From positions 9,012 to 73,011 of the forward strand of contig JAHEIO010000003.1 in NCBI GenBank assembly GCA_024639325.1: a stretch of 64,000 nt of DNA, written 5' to 3'. Positions 20,092 to 31,100 of the stretch are shown piece after piece. Position numbers and translations under genes: made by a program. Each line of letters starts with the position of its first letter. Within the stretch, counting starts at the first letter, position 1. The notes under the pieces are model-generated. The model had not been told where the DNA came from, made no database searches, and saw only the letters and a list, made by a program, of their open reading frames with translations. This DNA comes from Gammaproteobacteria bacterium (GTDB lineage: Bacteria; Pseudomonadota; Gammaproteobacteria; Arenicellales; JAANXG01).

Positions 20092-21879
20092 ATGCCAGAA
20101 GATAGCGACCGCCCCAAGGGCAGCTCTCTCAGCCCGCTGTGGGCCATCGCGCCGTTCATTGCCCCATACAAGCGAACGCTGGTTCTGGCACTTTGCGCCC
20201 TGTTGCTGGCCGCGGCGGCACAGCTGAGTCTGCCGGTCGCGCTGCGCCACCTCATCGATCAGGGACTTCTTGGCGACAGCGTCGAAACCATCGATCGCTA
20301 CTTTCTCGCGTTGTTCGCGGTGGCCGTTGTGTTCGGGGTGTTCGCGGCACTACGCTTTTACCTGGTGACGTGGCTGGGTGAGCGCGTCGTAGCCGATGTG
20401 CGCAATGCGGTTTATAGCCATGTCGTGCGACTCGACCCGTCGTTCTTTGAGGCGACCAAGACTGGAGAAGTGCTTTCCAGATTGACCACGGATACGACCC
20501 TTATTCAATCCATATCCGGCGCCGGCTTGTCGATTGCGCTGCGCTCCGCTGTCACGCTGGCGGGGGCATTGGTTATGCTGGCGGTTACGAGCCCGAGGCT
20601 CACGGGCATGATTCTTGTATTGATGCCCCTCGTCATTATACCGATCATTCTGATCGGTCGGCGCGTCCGCACGCTGTCTCGCGCCAGTCAGGACCGGGTC
20701 GCCGACACCAGCGGTATAGCCGGTGAGACGCTCGGCGCGGTGTCGACCATACAGGCATTCACGTTGGAAACTCTGCAGAGTGAGAGATACGCCGAATCGG
20801 TGTTCGAGGCGTTTCGCACCGCCGTTAGGAGAATCCGCGTCAGGGCGCTGCTCACGGTAATCGCGATTGTCTTCACACTCGGTGCCGTTACGTTTGTCTT
20901 ATGGATAGGAACCCAGGCCGTCGTTGCCGGCGAGATGACGGGTGGTCAACTCGGTCAGTTTCTGCTTTATGCGATGTTTGTGGCAGGGTCATCGGCCGGG
21001 CTCAGTGAAATGTGGGGTGAAATTCAACGCGCCGCCGGCGCAATGGAACGTCTAGAGGAGTTGCTCGAGGCCAAGCCGTCCGTCGTCGCGCCCGCGCGAC
21101 CCGCCGCGTTACCCGAACGGAGTGAAGGCCGAATCGAATTCGAGTCCGTTACTTTCAGCTACCCATCGCGGCCGGACACGTTAGCCGTCGACAGCTTTTC
21201 CCTCGACGTCGCGCGTGGGGAAACTCTGGCCGTTGTGGGCCCGTCGGGGGCCGGCAAAACGACGCTGGTGCAATTGCTGTTGCGGTTTTACGACCCGCAG
21301 TCGGGCACGATCCGCATTGACGGAGTCGACATCAGTCTCGCGGAACCTCGGGCCGTTCGCAGCCGGATCGGACTGGTACCGCAAGAAACGGTAATATTCG
21401 GGACCACGGCGAAGGAGAACATTCGTTACGGGCGTCCAACCGCCGGCGATGCCGAAATCAAGGCCGCCGCGCGGGCCGCGGCCGCCGACGGTTTTATCGT
21501 TCGGCTGCCAGACGGATACGAGACCTTTCTCGGTGAACGCGGCACGCGTCTTTCCGGCGGCCAGCGCCAGCGTATTGCGATTGCCCGCGCGATGCTCAAG
21601 GATCCGCCAATATTGTTACTCGACGAGGCGACGAGCTCGCTGGACGCCGAAAGCGAGCGGCTCATTCAGGAAGCGCTGGATCAGCTCATGAAGTATCGCA
21701 CCACGATTATCATTGCGCACCGCCTTGCCACCGTGCTCAAGGCGGATCGTATCGTCGTCATGGACGAGGGACGTATCGTCGATATCGGGACGCATGAGGA
21801 ACTCGTTGCGCGCGATGCGCTTTACGCGAGGCTTGCGAAACTTCAGTTCGGGGCCTCGGGGCAATCTCAACGTGTTTGA
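20092..21879 (+). CDS. ABC transporter, fused TM and ATPase domains (MsbA-like exporter)
   Basis: VGPSGAGKTTLVQLLLRF, LSGGQRQRIAIARAMLKDPPILLLDEATSSLD; start trimmed to MPEDSD. Confidence 0.92.
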   Translation: MPEDSDRPKGSSLSPLWAIAPFIAPYKRTLVLALCALLLAAAAQLSLPVALRHLIDQGLLGDSVETIDRYFLALFAVAVVFGVFAALRFYLVTWLGERVVADVRNAVYSHVVRLDPSFFEATKTGEVLSRLTTDTTLIQSISGAGLSIALRSAVTLAGALVMLAVTSPRLTGMILVLMPLVIIPIILIGRRVRTLSRASQDRVADTSGIAGETLGAVSTIQAFTLETLQSERYAESVFEAFRTAVRRIRVRALLTVIAIVFTLGAVTFVLWIGTQAVVAGEMTGGQLGQFLLYAMFVAGSSAGLSEMWGEIQRAAGAMERLEELLEAKPSVVAPARPAALPERSEGRIEFESVTFSYPSRPDTLAVDSFSLDVARGETLAVVGPSGAGKTTLVQLLLRFYDPQSGTIRIDGVDISLAEPRAVRSRIGLVPQETVIFGTTAKENIRYGRPTAGDAEIKAAARAAAADGFIVRLPDGYETFLGERGTRLSGGQRQRIAIARAMLKDPPILLLDEATSSLDAESERLIQEALDQLMKYRTTIIIAHRLATVLKADRIVVMDEGRIVDIGTHEELVARDALYARLAKLQFGASGQSQRV

Positions 21880-21906
21880 CATAATAAAGGAAAAACAGCA
21901 ACGCGT

Positions 21907-22443
21907 TCACTTATTCGTCTCGACGTGTTTCTTGAGGTTGGCGAGGCCCGCCTCGTAGTCGGCTCCGATCCAACTGTCAAAAAACAATCCCATGTAACGG
22001 CCAATTGGATCCATGCCAAAGTCGCTTGTGAATCCCCACACCACTGACGTTCCCGTCGCATCGGGTGATAGATTGAAGTAGGCATACGCCTGGCCCTGTG
22101 CCCCGAAATCCAGCCTTGTTTTGACGAACGCGTTGTCTTCGCTTTCAATGATTTCCTGATTGCCCGAACCAACCCGGGGGTGCTCACTGTTCCAATACAT
22201 CTTCGAACCAACGCCGGATTCCGGGCCTTCGAAGCGATACTCGGTGTCAGCGTCCTTCCGGGCCCATGGCGACCAGGTATTGAATTGACGAAAATCGTTG
22301 ATCAACGGGTAAATTTCGTGCGCAGCCGCGTCGATGGTAGCAGCTCGCTCGACCTTGACTTGTTGCGGTAAAAACAGCCCGATAGCCGCTAGAACCAATA
22401 TCATACCGAGGCAAATCAGCAATATTCTTTTTACAATTTTCAT
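21907..22443 (-). CDS. SRPBCC (polyketide cyclase-like) family protein
   Basis: VKVERAATIDAAAHEIYPLINDFRQFNTWSPWARKD. Confidence 0.85.
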   Translation of the reverse strand: MKIVKRILLICLGMILVLAAIGLFLPQQVKVERAATIDAAAHEIYPLINDFRQFNTWSPWARKDADTEYRFEGPESGVGSKMYWNSEHPRVGSGNQEIIESEDNAFVKTRLDFGAQGQAYAYFNLSPDATGTSVVWGFTSDFGMDPIGRYMGLFFDSWIGADYEAGLANLKKHVETNK

Positions 22444-22572
22444 TGTGGCCCATTACTCCATGCGAGACGTGTTTGTGTACTTCAAGAACGGACTGCATCG
22501 AATCAAGAAGGAGTCTGGTCTGAATATGGTCATGCTCGCCGTTACTTCAACAATGCTCTTTGTTTTGAAATT

Positions 22573-22932
22573 TCAGACGATCGTTTTCTTCACCAGGTCC
22601 TTGACTGAAATGGACCCAACCTACTCGCCATCCTCCATTATGACGATGTGACGTATTCTCTTCTCCACAAGCGTTCGATAGATACCACAAACAGAGGCCT
22701 TGACATCGACGCTCAAGAGCGGCGAACGCATCGCCTCGCTTAACCGGGCCGTATCGGCACTGACGGCTGGCGGACCCTTTGTCATCAGGCGGCGCACGGG
22801 TGCCGCCGCGGACCGCCGCAGGCGAACAAACCAGCGCACAGCGCAAATGAAGAAACCACCGCCGATGATGTTACCAATCGTCACCGGCAGCTGAAACACT
22901 GCCACACAGCCGGGCCAATGAGCACATTGCAT
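22573..22932 (-). pseudogene. Relic of a formate/nitrite-transporter C-terminus fused to a CBS domain
   Basis: LPVTIGNIIGGGFFICAVRWFVRLRR + VRRLMTKGPPAVSADTARLSEAMRSPLLSVDVKASVCGIYRTLVEKRIRHIVIMEDGE*VGSISVKDLVKKTIV; in-frame TAG and lost N-terminal part. Confidence 0.7.
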
Positions 22933-22988
22933 GAAATCCCTCTCAGCGCCGCATCCTGGGTAACGAACGTGTACGGAACCGCGCCGGT

Positions 22989-25103
22989 CTACTTCATATT
23001 CACTTCATGCTGGGTAATCAATCGCTCATCGCGGCTGAGCGCAATGATGTCCGCGAGTATGCGGGAAGCCTCCGCGCGCAGAATATTGTCCGCGAGGGAA
23101 TTCTCGTTGGCATCATCGGAGTCCTCCTCTTCCTCATCTTCGAGATCACCCAATTCCTTCAGTCCCTGCGACACCCGGTACCGATTCAAGCGATCCAGTG
23201 TGCCTTTCACACGGATATCCAGCAGTTCCCTGCGCTCCGTTTCCAGCAGGCTGACATTCTCCTGCTCAGCGGCCTCCCTGACGGCCTCCACCTCTCCTAG
23301 GAGATAGTCGAAACCAGGATCGTTCCTGATTCTTGATTCGTGGTTCCGTCGCGCTGCGTCCACGAGCTGTACACTGACATCCGTGGTGGTGTAATTGGCT
23401 GGTCTAACTGCCGCCCAGGGCAGCGCGTTTTCCAGGGAACGTTCGCCCTGCTCCTGCGCGTTGATGGCAGTGGGGAAAACGATATCCGGAACCACGCCCC
23501 GATGCTGCGTGCTCTCACCGTTGATGCGGAAAAATTGCGCGATCGTAAACTTCAGCTGCCCCAGATTTTCCGCCTGGAACTTGGCGAATCTGCTCAAATC
23601 GACAAGACGCTGGACCGTTCCCTTTCCGAATGTCGGCTCACCGATGATCACCGCGCGGTTATAGTCCTGCATCGCGCCCGCAAAGATCTCCGATGCCGAA
23701 GCGCTGTTTCGATCCACCATTACCGCAAGGGGCCCGTCGTAAACGATCCCCGGATCCGGGTCGTTGTTGATTCTGATTCTACCCGAGGAATCCCGCACCT
23801 GCACCACGGGACCGGAGCGAATGAACAAACCGGTCAGTTCCGTGGCTTCGGCCAGCGACCCGCCGCCGTTGCCGCGCAAATCGATGAGGACTCCATCGAT
23901 ATTGTTTTCCCGCAGTTCATCCAAGATTTTTCGGACATCACGCGTTGTACTCCTGAAATCCTTGTCGCCCCGCTCCCTGCCTTCGAAGTCGGTGTAAAAA
24001 GTCGGGATATTGATTACCGCGATCGTAAACGCACCATAATCCGTGCGCGCTTTCAGGACCTCTTTCTGTGCGGCCTGTTCTTCCAGCTTAATCTCGTTCC
24101 GCTCCAGCGTGATGATCTTGTAGCTGCCGTCCGGTGGATTGCTCTTGGGTAACACCTCCAGCGTCACGACGGTCCCCTTTGGGCCGCGTATCAGGTCGAC
24201 CACGTCGCCCAGTCGCCAACCCACTACATCGACGATGGGCTCATCACCCTGACCGACTCCGGTGATCCTGTCGTCGGTATCCAGCTGTCCGTTCAGATCC
24301 GCGGGTCCGCCAGGTATAACTCGTCGTACAACGGTGTATTCGTTCTCCGTCTGGAGTGCCGCTCCAATACCCTCGAGCGACAAGCTCATGCGAATCTTGA
24401 AATTGTCGGATGCACGCCTCGAAAAATAGGACGTGTGCGGCTCTATGGTTGCGGTATAGGCGTTGATAAACATCTGATAGACGTCATCACTCGTAAACTG
24501 GCCGATACGATCGGCCAGGCGCTGATATCGCTTGCTCAGCACATCAACCACCTGGTCAGGATCCCGGCCTGCCAGGGTCAGGTTCAACGCGTCGTTCTTT
24601 ACGCGCTTGCGCCAGATTTCATTGAGCTCGGCTTCGTTTCGGGCCCACGAGGCCTCACTGCGATCAGGGGTAAATTCCTCGGCTATTTTGAAATCGAAAT
24701 CCTGTTCAAGCAGATCGATTGCAAAGGCGACTCGCTGTTCCAGTCGAAGCCGCAGCCGTTTGAAAATCTCGAATGCCGGATTGATCTTCAGGTCCTTGAG
24801 CGCGTCGTCCAGTCTGTATTTGTACTTCTGGAATTCCTCCAAATCCGAAACCATGAGGTAGCTGCGATTGGGATCCATCGCCTGCAGATATTTTCCCATG
24901 ATCATCTCTGAAATCGCGTCGTCCAGCTTGCGGTTGCGATAGTGGTAGCGCCGCAGGAACTGCACGATCAACTCTGTCGCCCTGACCTGGTCCTGGGACG
25001 CGATGAGTTCAGCGGGATCGGTAGGAATGACCTTGGCATGTACGCCTGAGACCGCAACCAGCAGGGCCGTCAATGCAAACAGGGTTTTACTGAAACGATG
25101 CAC
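22989..25103 (-). CDS. prc: Tail-specific protease Prc/CtpA (S41) with PDZ domain
   Basis: GGPADLNGQLDTDDRITGVGQG, DLRGNGGGSLAEATELTGLFI, DRNSASASEIFAGAMQDYNRA; GTG start trimmed before the signal peptide. Confidence 0.92.
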   Translation of the reverse strand: MHRFSKTLFALTALLVAVSGVHAKVIPTDPAELIASQDQVRATELIVQFLRRYHYRNRKLDDAISEMIMGKYLQAMDPNRSYLMVSDLEEFQKYKYRLDDALKDLKINPAFEIFKRLRLRLEQRVAFAIDLLEQDFDFKIAEEFTPDRSEASWARNEAELNEIWRKRVKNDALNLTLAGRDPDQVVDVLSKRYQRLADRIGQFTSDDVYQMFINAYTATIEPHTSYFSRRASDNFKIRMSLSLEGIGAALQTENEYTVVRRVIPGGPADLNGQLDTDDRITGVGQGDEPIVDVVGWRLGDVVDLIRGPKGTVVTLEVLPKSNPPDGSYKIITLERNEIKLEEQAAQKEVLKARTDYGAFTIAVINIPTFYTDFEGRERGDKDFRSTTRDVRKILDELRENNIDGVLIDLRGNGGGSLAEATELTGLFIRSGPVVQVRDSSGRIRINNDPDPGIVYDGPLAVMVDRNSASASEIFAGAMQDYNRAVIIGEPTFGKGTVQRLVDLSRFAKFQAENLGQLKFTIAQFFRINGESTQHRGVVPDIVFPTAINAQEQGERSLENALPWAAVRPANYTTTDVSVQLVDAARRNHESRIRNDPGFDYLLGEVEAVREAAEQENVSLLETERRELLDIRVKGTLDRLNRYRVSQGLKELGDLEDEEEEDSDDANENSLADNILRAEASRILADIIALSRDERLITQHEVNMK

Positions 25104-25376
25104 GAAAATTCCTCGATGAACCAAACACAGATGGTGGGTACTGTTTACTATAGAACAGATGCCCCACCCGTCGCCAGTTTTTACTACCAAACCGGCCAAT
25201 TCATGGCGTTGAAGATCCTTAGAATCCTAAAAATCAATTAATACTGCAGTTTGATCCTGCACGAATCTAACCGAACGGCCTAGGCTCATGAATACTCGAA
25301 CAGGTTCCTGGCGCGGGCAATATTCAGGATCCGCGCGGCGGGTTAGAATTGTTCACCCAACATCTGGAACCGCTAA

Positions 25377-26708
25377 ATGCTGAGTTACGAGGATAAACGT
25401 GACGCGCTCGTCGCTCGATATCGTGCCGCCAAAAATCAGATCCGCCTCGGCAAAGACACATCGAACCTGTTTCGAGATCGCTCCAATACCGCACACATTG
25501 CACTCGACGTACGCTCGTTCGACAACGTTCTCGACGTTAACACCTCGCAAAACTTCGTCGAGGTCGAAGGCATGTCCCCCTACGCAGGACTCGTCGATGC
25601 TACTCTCGCGCACGACCGCATGCCGTGCGTGGTGCCGCAGCTCAGATCCATTACCATAGGCGGCGCGATATCCGGAGTCGGGATTGAATCGTCCTCGTTC
25701 AAGTTCGGACTGGTCCATGAATCCATACTGGAAATGGATGTGTTGACGGGGAACGGGGACATTGCAACCTGTACACCGAACAACGAGCACCGCGACCTGT
25801 TTTTCGGCATGCCCAACTCCTATGGAACACTCGGCTACGTGCTCAAGTTGAAGGCGGAAATCACACCGGTGAAACCGTTTGTCAGACTGGAGCACGTCCG
25901 ACATACGGAAACCGGAACTTTCTTCGATTATATGGACAGATCATTCGAGGAAGATATAGATTTTCTGGACGGGGTGATGTTCGCCCCGGGGGAATTCTAT
26001 GCCACCCGCGGTGTATTTACCGATGATGCTCCGTACAACAGTGACTACACCCGCCAGCATATCTACTACAAGTCGATCAGGGAGAAAGAGGTCGACTATC
26101 TCACCGCTCACGACTATATCTGGAGATGGGACACCGACTGGTTCTGGTGCTCTAAAAACGTGGGCGCTCAGAACCGCCTGCTGCGGCCTCTATTTGGTCG
26201 TAAACGGCTGAATTCCGTCTTTTATACGAAGATAATGCGCTGGAATGCAAAATGGGGAGTCACCCGCCGAATCAACCGATTGCGCGGGATTCACACCGAA
26301 TCGGTAATCCAGGATATCGACATACCCATCGAACGCGCCCGCGAATTCTACACATTTTTCGATGAAGAAATCGGAATTCGTCCGGTCTGGATCTGTCCCA
26401 TAGGTGCCTACCAGAAGCGAAATGACTACCCTCTTTACCCCATGGATCACGCTCGACGCTACATCAATTTCGGATTCTGGGATGTGGTCTCCGGCCAACA
26501 GACCCGGCCCGAAGGTTTCTACAATCGAAAAGTGGAAGAAAAGGTAGTGGAGCTCGGTGGAATCAAGTCGCTGTATTCGGATGCGTACTATCCACGAGAT
26601 CAATTCTGGCGACTGTACAACCAGGACGCATATCGGGAACTGAAAACCAGATACGACCCCAACGGGCGTCTCAAGGATCTGTACGATAAATGCGTGCTCA
26701 AGCAGTAG
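25377..26708 (+). CDS. FAD-binding oxidoreductase, DHCR24/GlcD-like
   Basis: PCVVPQLRSITIGGAISGVGIESSSFKFGLVHESILEMDVLTGNGDI. Confidence 0.85.
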   Translation: MLSYEDKRDALVARYRAAKNQIRLGKDTSNLFRDRSNTAHIALDVRSFDNVLDVNTSQNFVEVEGMSPYAGLVDATLAHDRMPCVVPQLRSITIGGAISGVGIESSSFKFGLVHESILEMDVLTGNGDIATCTPNNEHRDLFFGMPNSYGTLGYVLKLKAEITPVKPFVRLEHVRHTETGTFFDYMDRSFEEDIDFLDGVMFAPGEFYATRGVFTDDAPYNSDYTRQHIYYKSIREKEVDYLTAHDYIWRWDTDWFWCSKNVGAQNRLLRPLFGRKRLNSVFYTKIMRWNAKWGVTRRINRLRGIHTESVIQDIDIPIERAREFYTFFDEEIGIRPVWICPIGAYQKRNDYPLYPMDHARRYINFGFWDVVSGQQTRPEGFYNRKVEEKVVELGGIKSLYSDAYYPRDQFWRLYNQDAYRELKTRYDPNGRLKDLYDKCVLKQ

Positions 26709-27061
26709 ATCCCTCCACCTATGAGCGCATTTGGGAGGTTATTGGTCGAATACCCTGCGGCAAGGTGGCAAACTATGGGCAGATTGCCCGGATTGCCGGA
26801 CTGGGGCAGCGCGCGCGGCTGGTGGGATATGCGCTTCACAGTGCACCCGACGAACTGGAACTGCCATGGCACAGGGTGATCAACGCTCAGGGGAAAATAT
26901 CATTTCCCAAAGGAAGCGCCAGATATCGGCGGCAGCGCGGTTTGCTGGAAGCCGAAGGGCTTGTCTTCATCGGCGACCGGGTCAGTTTCAACACCTACAG
27001 ATGGATACCAGATACCGATGACTGGCCCGAGGAGTATCTTGAACCGGAAAAACATTATTAG
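26690..27061 (+). CDS. Alkyltransferase-like (ATL) protein, MGMT family without the catalytic Cys
   Basis: IPCGKVANYGQIARIAG and PWHRV in place of PCHRV; GTG start overlaps the upstream gene. Confidence 0.9.
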   Translation: MRAQAVDPSTYERIWEVIGRIPCGKVANYGQIARIAGLGQRARLVGYALHSAPDELELPWHRVINAQGKISFPKGSARYRRQRGLLEAEGLVFIGDRVSFNTYRWIPDTDDWPEEYLEPEKHY

Positions 27062-28064
27062 TTCTGCTGCTGGGGCGATCACGATTGCATTTCTGGCGTT
27101 CGGCCAGGACGTGATTGCCGATCCCAAGTTGATAAGCGCAAAAATGCTCAGCGAGCTGCAGATCGACATCGTATACTCCGCGGCTGCCGAGGCCGTCAGC
27201 CTGCAGAGCACCACGATCAGCGCCGAAATTGAGGCGCGTGTCATCGATATCCGGGCGCAGACGGCCGATGAGGTTCCGGCAGACTCGACCCTCGTTCGCC
27301 TGGACTGCCGGGACTATGAACTGCAGTTAAAACAGGCGCAGGCCGAGGCAAATGCCGCCCGGGCACAGCTAAAGCTGGCCCAACAGCGGCTGAACCGCAC
27401 CACCACTCTCATCGATCGCAAGCACGTGTCGCAGGACGTGCTGGACCAGCAACAAACCGAACTTGACGCCGCCCGGGCCAACGTCGAATCCAGGGAGGTC
27501 CTGACTGAGCAGGCGATAACGAAGCGCAGCCGGTGTTCGATCAAGAGCCCGTTTCGAGCCGCGGTAACCAGGCTCCACGTGGGTATCGGTGAATTCGTTC
27601 GCAGTGGCACACCCCTGCTCGACATCGAGGACCTGGACCACGTCGAAGTCTCATCCCGGGTGCTCCCGGTCGAAGTCGCCTCGTTGCTGGCGGCGCCACG
27701 CGTCTTCCTCGAATTTTCCGGCACTCGACTCGAACTCGCGGTCGACAGGGTCAGTCCCATCGTGGACAGAACCACCCGAACTCACGAGGTGCGGCTGCGT
27801 TTCAAATCCCTCGCCGCACCGGTAGGCGCAAGCGGTCGGGTAACATGGACGGAACGGAACCCCGGCCTGCCTGCGGACCTGCTCGTGCAGCGCGATGGAA
27901 AACTCGGAATATTCGTCGTGGAAGATCAAAACGCCAGATTTCTGCACCTGGCCAATGCCGTGGAAGGGCGGCCGGCGGCAATGGACGTTTCTCCGGAAAC
28001 ACTCGTTGTCACCAGCGGCCGCCACAACCTGCAATCCGGCGACAGGATTGAATTGGAACAGTAG
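27039..28064 (+). CDS. RND efflux periplasmic adaptor (HlyD/MFP family)
   Basis: AQAEANAARAQLKLAQQRLNRTTTLIDRKHVSQDVLDQQQ; probable TTG start. Confidence 0.88.
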   Translation: MNRKNIISSAAGAITIAFLAFGQDVIADPKLISAKMLSELQIDIVYSAAAEAVSLQSTTISAEIEARVIDIRAQTADEVPADSTLVRLDCRDYELQLKQAQAEANAARAQLKLAQQRLNRTTTLIDRKHVSQDVLDQQQTELDAARANVESREVLTEQAITKRSRCSIKSPFRAAVTRLHVGIGEFVRSGTPLLDIEDLDHVEVSSRVLPVEVASLLAAPRVFLEFSGTRLELAVDRVSPIVDRTTRTHEVRLRFKSLAAPVGASGRVTWTERNPGLPADLLVQRDGKLGIFVVEDQNARFLHLANAVEGRPAAMDVSPETLVVTSGRHNLQSGDRIELEQ

Positions 28065-28137
28065 ACCCGGTCGATCAACGGTGTTGACTGGACTGAACCT
28101 ATGCTGACTCTGCGATGAATCGAATTTTTACCCCTGA

Positions 28138-31100
28138 ATGAACACCAGGCTATCCCGATTTCTGCAGAACCACGTGCTGGCCAACCTGCTGTTCGTCCTG
28201 GTCATAGTGGTCGGTTCGATTTCCTACATCGTTATTCCGAGACAGCAGGATCCCACCATCAACTTCAATTGGATCAACATAACCACGATCTTTCCCGGGG
28301 CGTCGGCCACGGACATCGAACAGCGGGTGACGGATGTACTGGAAGAAGCGATCCGCAGCGTGTCCGACATCAAATTCGTTTCCAGCAACAGTCGCGAATC
28401 GGTGTCCAATATCCTGGTTCGATTCGAAGACATCGACGAGCGTGTGTTCGACAAGAGGGTGGCCGACCTGCGTCGTGAAATCCAGAACAAGCTGGACGAA
28501 CTTCCTAACGAAACGGAGGATCCGGTCATTTTCGAGGTGACCTCGGCGAACGCGTTCCCCTCCGCCACGGTCGTTGTCACCGCGCAGGCCGATGACGAGC
28601 ACCTCAGGATTCAGGCGGAGATCGCCAAGAAAGATATCGAACGCCTCAAGGGAGTGGACCGCATCCTCGACACCGCGCTGTCCCAGCCCGAACTCCAGGT
28701 CTTGTTCGACCCGGTCAGTTTGATCCGGGTCGGACTCAGCCCCATCCAACTTGCCAATACGGTAAGCAGTCACTACCAGGACGTATCAGCAGGCAGTGCT
28801 CGGATCAACGATGAAAACTGGTTGATCCGACTGATCGGAACCAGCCGGGATCCCGAATATCTGGCGTCGCTACCCGTTCCGACCAGTCAGGGTGAAATCC
28901 GCTTGGGTGATCTGGCGGAGGTCCGCCGCGGGCGGGCGGAAGCAACACAGCTCGTTCGCTATCAGGGCCAGCCGGGCGTCCTGCTGGCGATCACCAAAAA
29001 AGGCAGTGCCAATATACTCGAGGTCGTGGAGCGGGTTCGCGAATACGTCGAAGAGCGCAACCAGCTGCTCAAGAACTCGGGAGTACGCCTGGTTCTGGCT
29101 GATGATCAGACAGAGACCACCCGCAACGCCATCCGTGTAATGCAAACCAACGCTCTGCTGGGTCTGATACTCGTTCTATTCGTGACCTGGGTGTTCCTTG
29201 GCAGTCGGATAGCGCTGCTCACCAGCATCGGGATCCCGTTCATACTTGCCGGGGCCTTTTGGGTTCTGCGCAGTCTGGACCAAACTCTCAACGTGTCCGT
29301 ACTGCTGGGTGTCGTCATCAGTCTGGGTATGCTTGTCGACGACGCCGTGGTGGTGGTCGAGGCCATTTATTATCGTTTGCAGCGAGGCGTGGACGCGCTA
29401 CAGGCTGCACTGCAGGCACTGTCGGAGGTTTCGTCTCCAGTCACAACGGCTGTACTGACAACCATATCGGCATTTCTTCCGCTGATGCTGCTGCCTGGAA
29501 TTCTGGGAAAGTTCATGCTGGTCATACCGCTGGTGGTGACCGTGGCGCTGTTAATCAGCCTGATCGAGGCATTCTGGATGCTGCCCGCCCATGTCATCGG
29601 CGCCAGGGTCAGCTTCGACCGGCCGTCCCGCATACAGCGTTTACGGGTCAGGTTTCTGCACCGGCTGCGTCTGACTTATACCAAAGCCTTGATCAGGGTC
29701 ATGCGATGTCCCGTACTGACGCTCGCGCTGCTGCTTTCCCTGTTCGCCGGGGCTTCCGCCGCGCTCGCCACCGGCTTAATCAGGTTTGACTTCTTTGCCA
29801 GCGATCCGATTCGGATTTTCTATGTCAATGTCTACATGCCCACGGGCACCCCGATCGAATCGACCATGCGTACGATTCTCAGAGTCGAGGAGCGGGTTCG
29901 TAAACACGTGAAGCCGAATGAAGCACGGTCAATCGTTGCTTACGCAGGTCAGCTGTTCACCGAGACGACTCCGTTCTACGGTGATCACTACGGTCAGATA
30001 CTGGTATCCCTCAATGCGAAAACCGGGGATCAGCGGGAGGTGGACGACATCATCGATTCACTGCGGGAAGATGTGCAGAAGGTTGCCGGGCCCTTGCGCA
30101 TAACGATACTCCGCCTGGCCGGGGGGCCGCCGGTCACCAAACCGATCTCGGTCAAAGTGCGCGGCGAGCGAATGGAGGAAATCCGGGCGGCGAGCGGCGA
30201 ACTAAAGCTTGCGATGATGAGAAACCCCCTCATTTCGGACATATCCGATGACTCCCCGCCAGGTCAGCGTGAAATGATCCTGCGGGTGGATACCGATGCC
30301 GCCAGGCGCGCAGGGGTCGCACCGGAGACCATCGCGCGCACCGTGCGTTTACTGGTCGATGGAGAGGTTGTTGCAGCCTTGCAGGACCGGGGCGAAGAAC
30401 TGGAAGTCCGGGTGCGCGCCAGTCACGGCGGATTGCAGTCGCCGGATGATCTCCTGAGATACACGCTGCCCGCAGAAGACGGCAGGGGGGTCCCGATGTG
30501 GACCCTGCTGGAGGCTGACCGTGTCCGAGGCCCCGCCAATATCCGGCATTACAACTTCAGGCGTGCCATTACCGTTGAAGCCGACATCGACAAAACGCAG
30601 ATCGATACCATCCGTGCAAACGACTACGTGCTTGCGCAGTGGGCCGGGCTTCGTGACAAGTATCCCGACATCGACCTGGATCTTTCAGGAGAGCTCGATG
30701 ACATCCAGGAGAGCCTGGATTCGATATTCATATTGTTCTTGTTCGGCATCGGACTGATCTATCTGATACTTGGCACGCAGTTCAAGAGCTACTATCAGCC
30801 CCTGATGATCCTGACGACGGTGCCCATGGCATTTACCGGCGTCGTCCTCGGTCTGCTCCTTAGCCAGAAGTCACTGAGCCTTTTTACGCTGTACGGCGTC
30901 GTCGCCCTGGCGGGCATAGCGGTCAATTCGGCGATCGTACTGATATCGGCGGCCAACGACCGCCTGGCGCTGGGCATGTCCCTGGTACATGCAACCGTCT
31001 ACGCAGCCCGTCGAAGGATAGTCCCGATAATCATAACTTCCCTGACAACCGTCGCAGGCCTGTTTTCCTTGGCGGTCGGCCTGGGCGGCCAATCGTTGTT

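Noticed and set aside
22573-22932. Amber recoding (selenocysteine/pyrrolysine-like) at the TAG in the CBS region
   Set aside because: The gene is also truncated at its 5' end, so simple decay is the better explanation.
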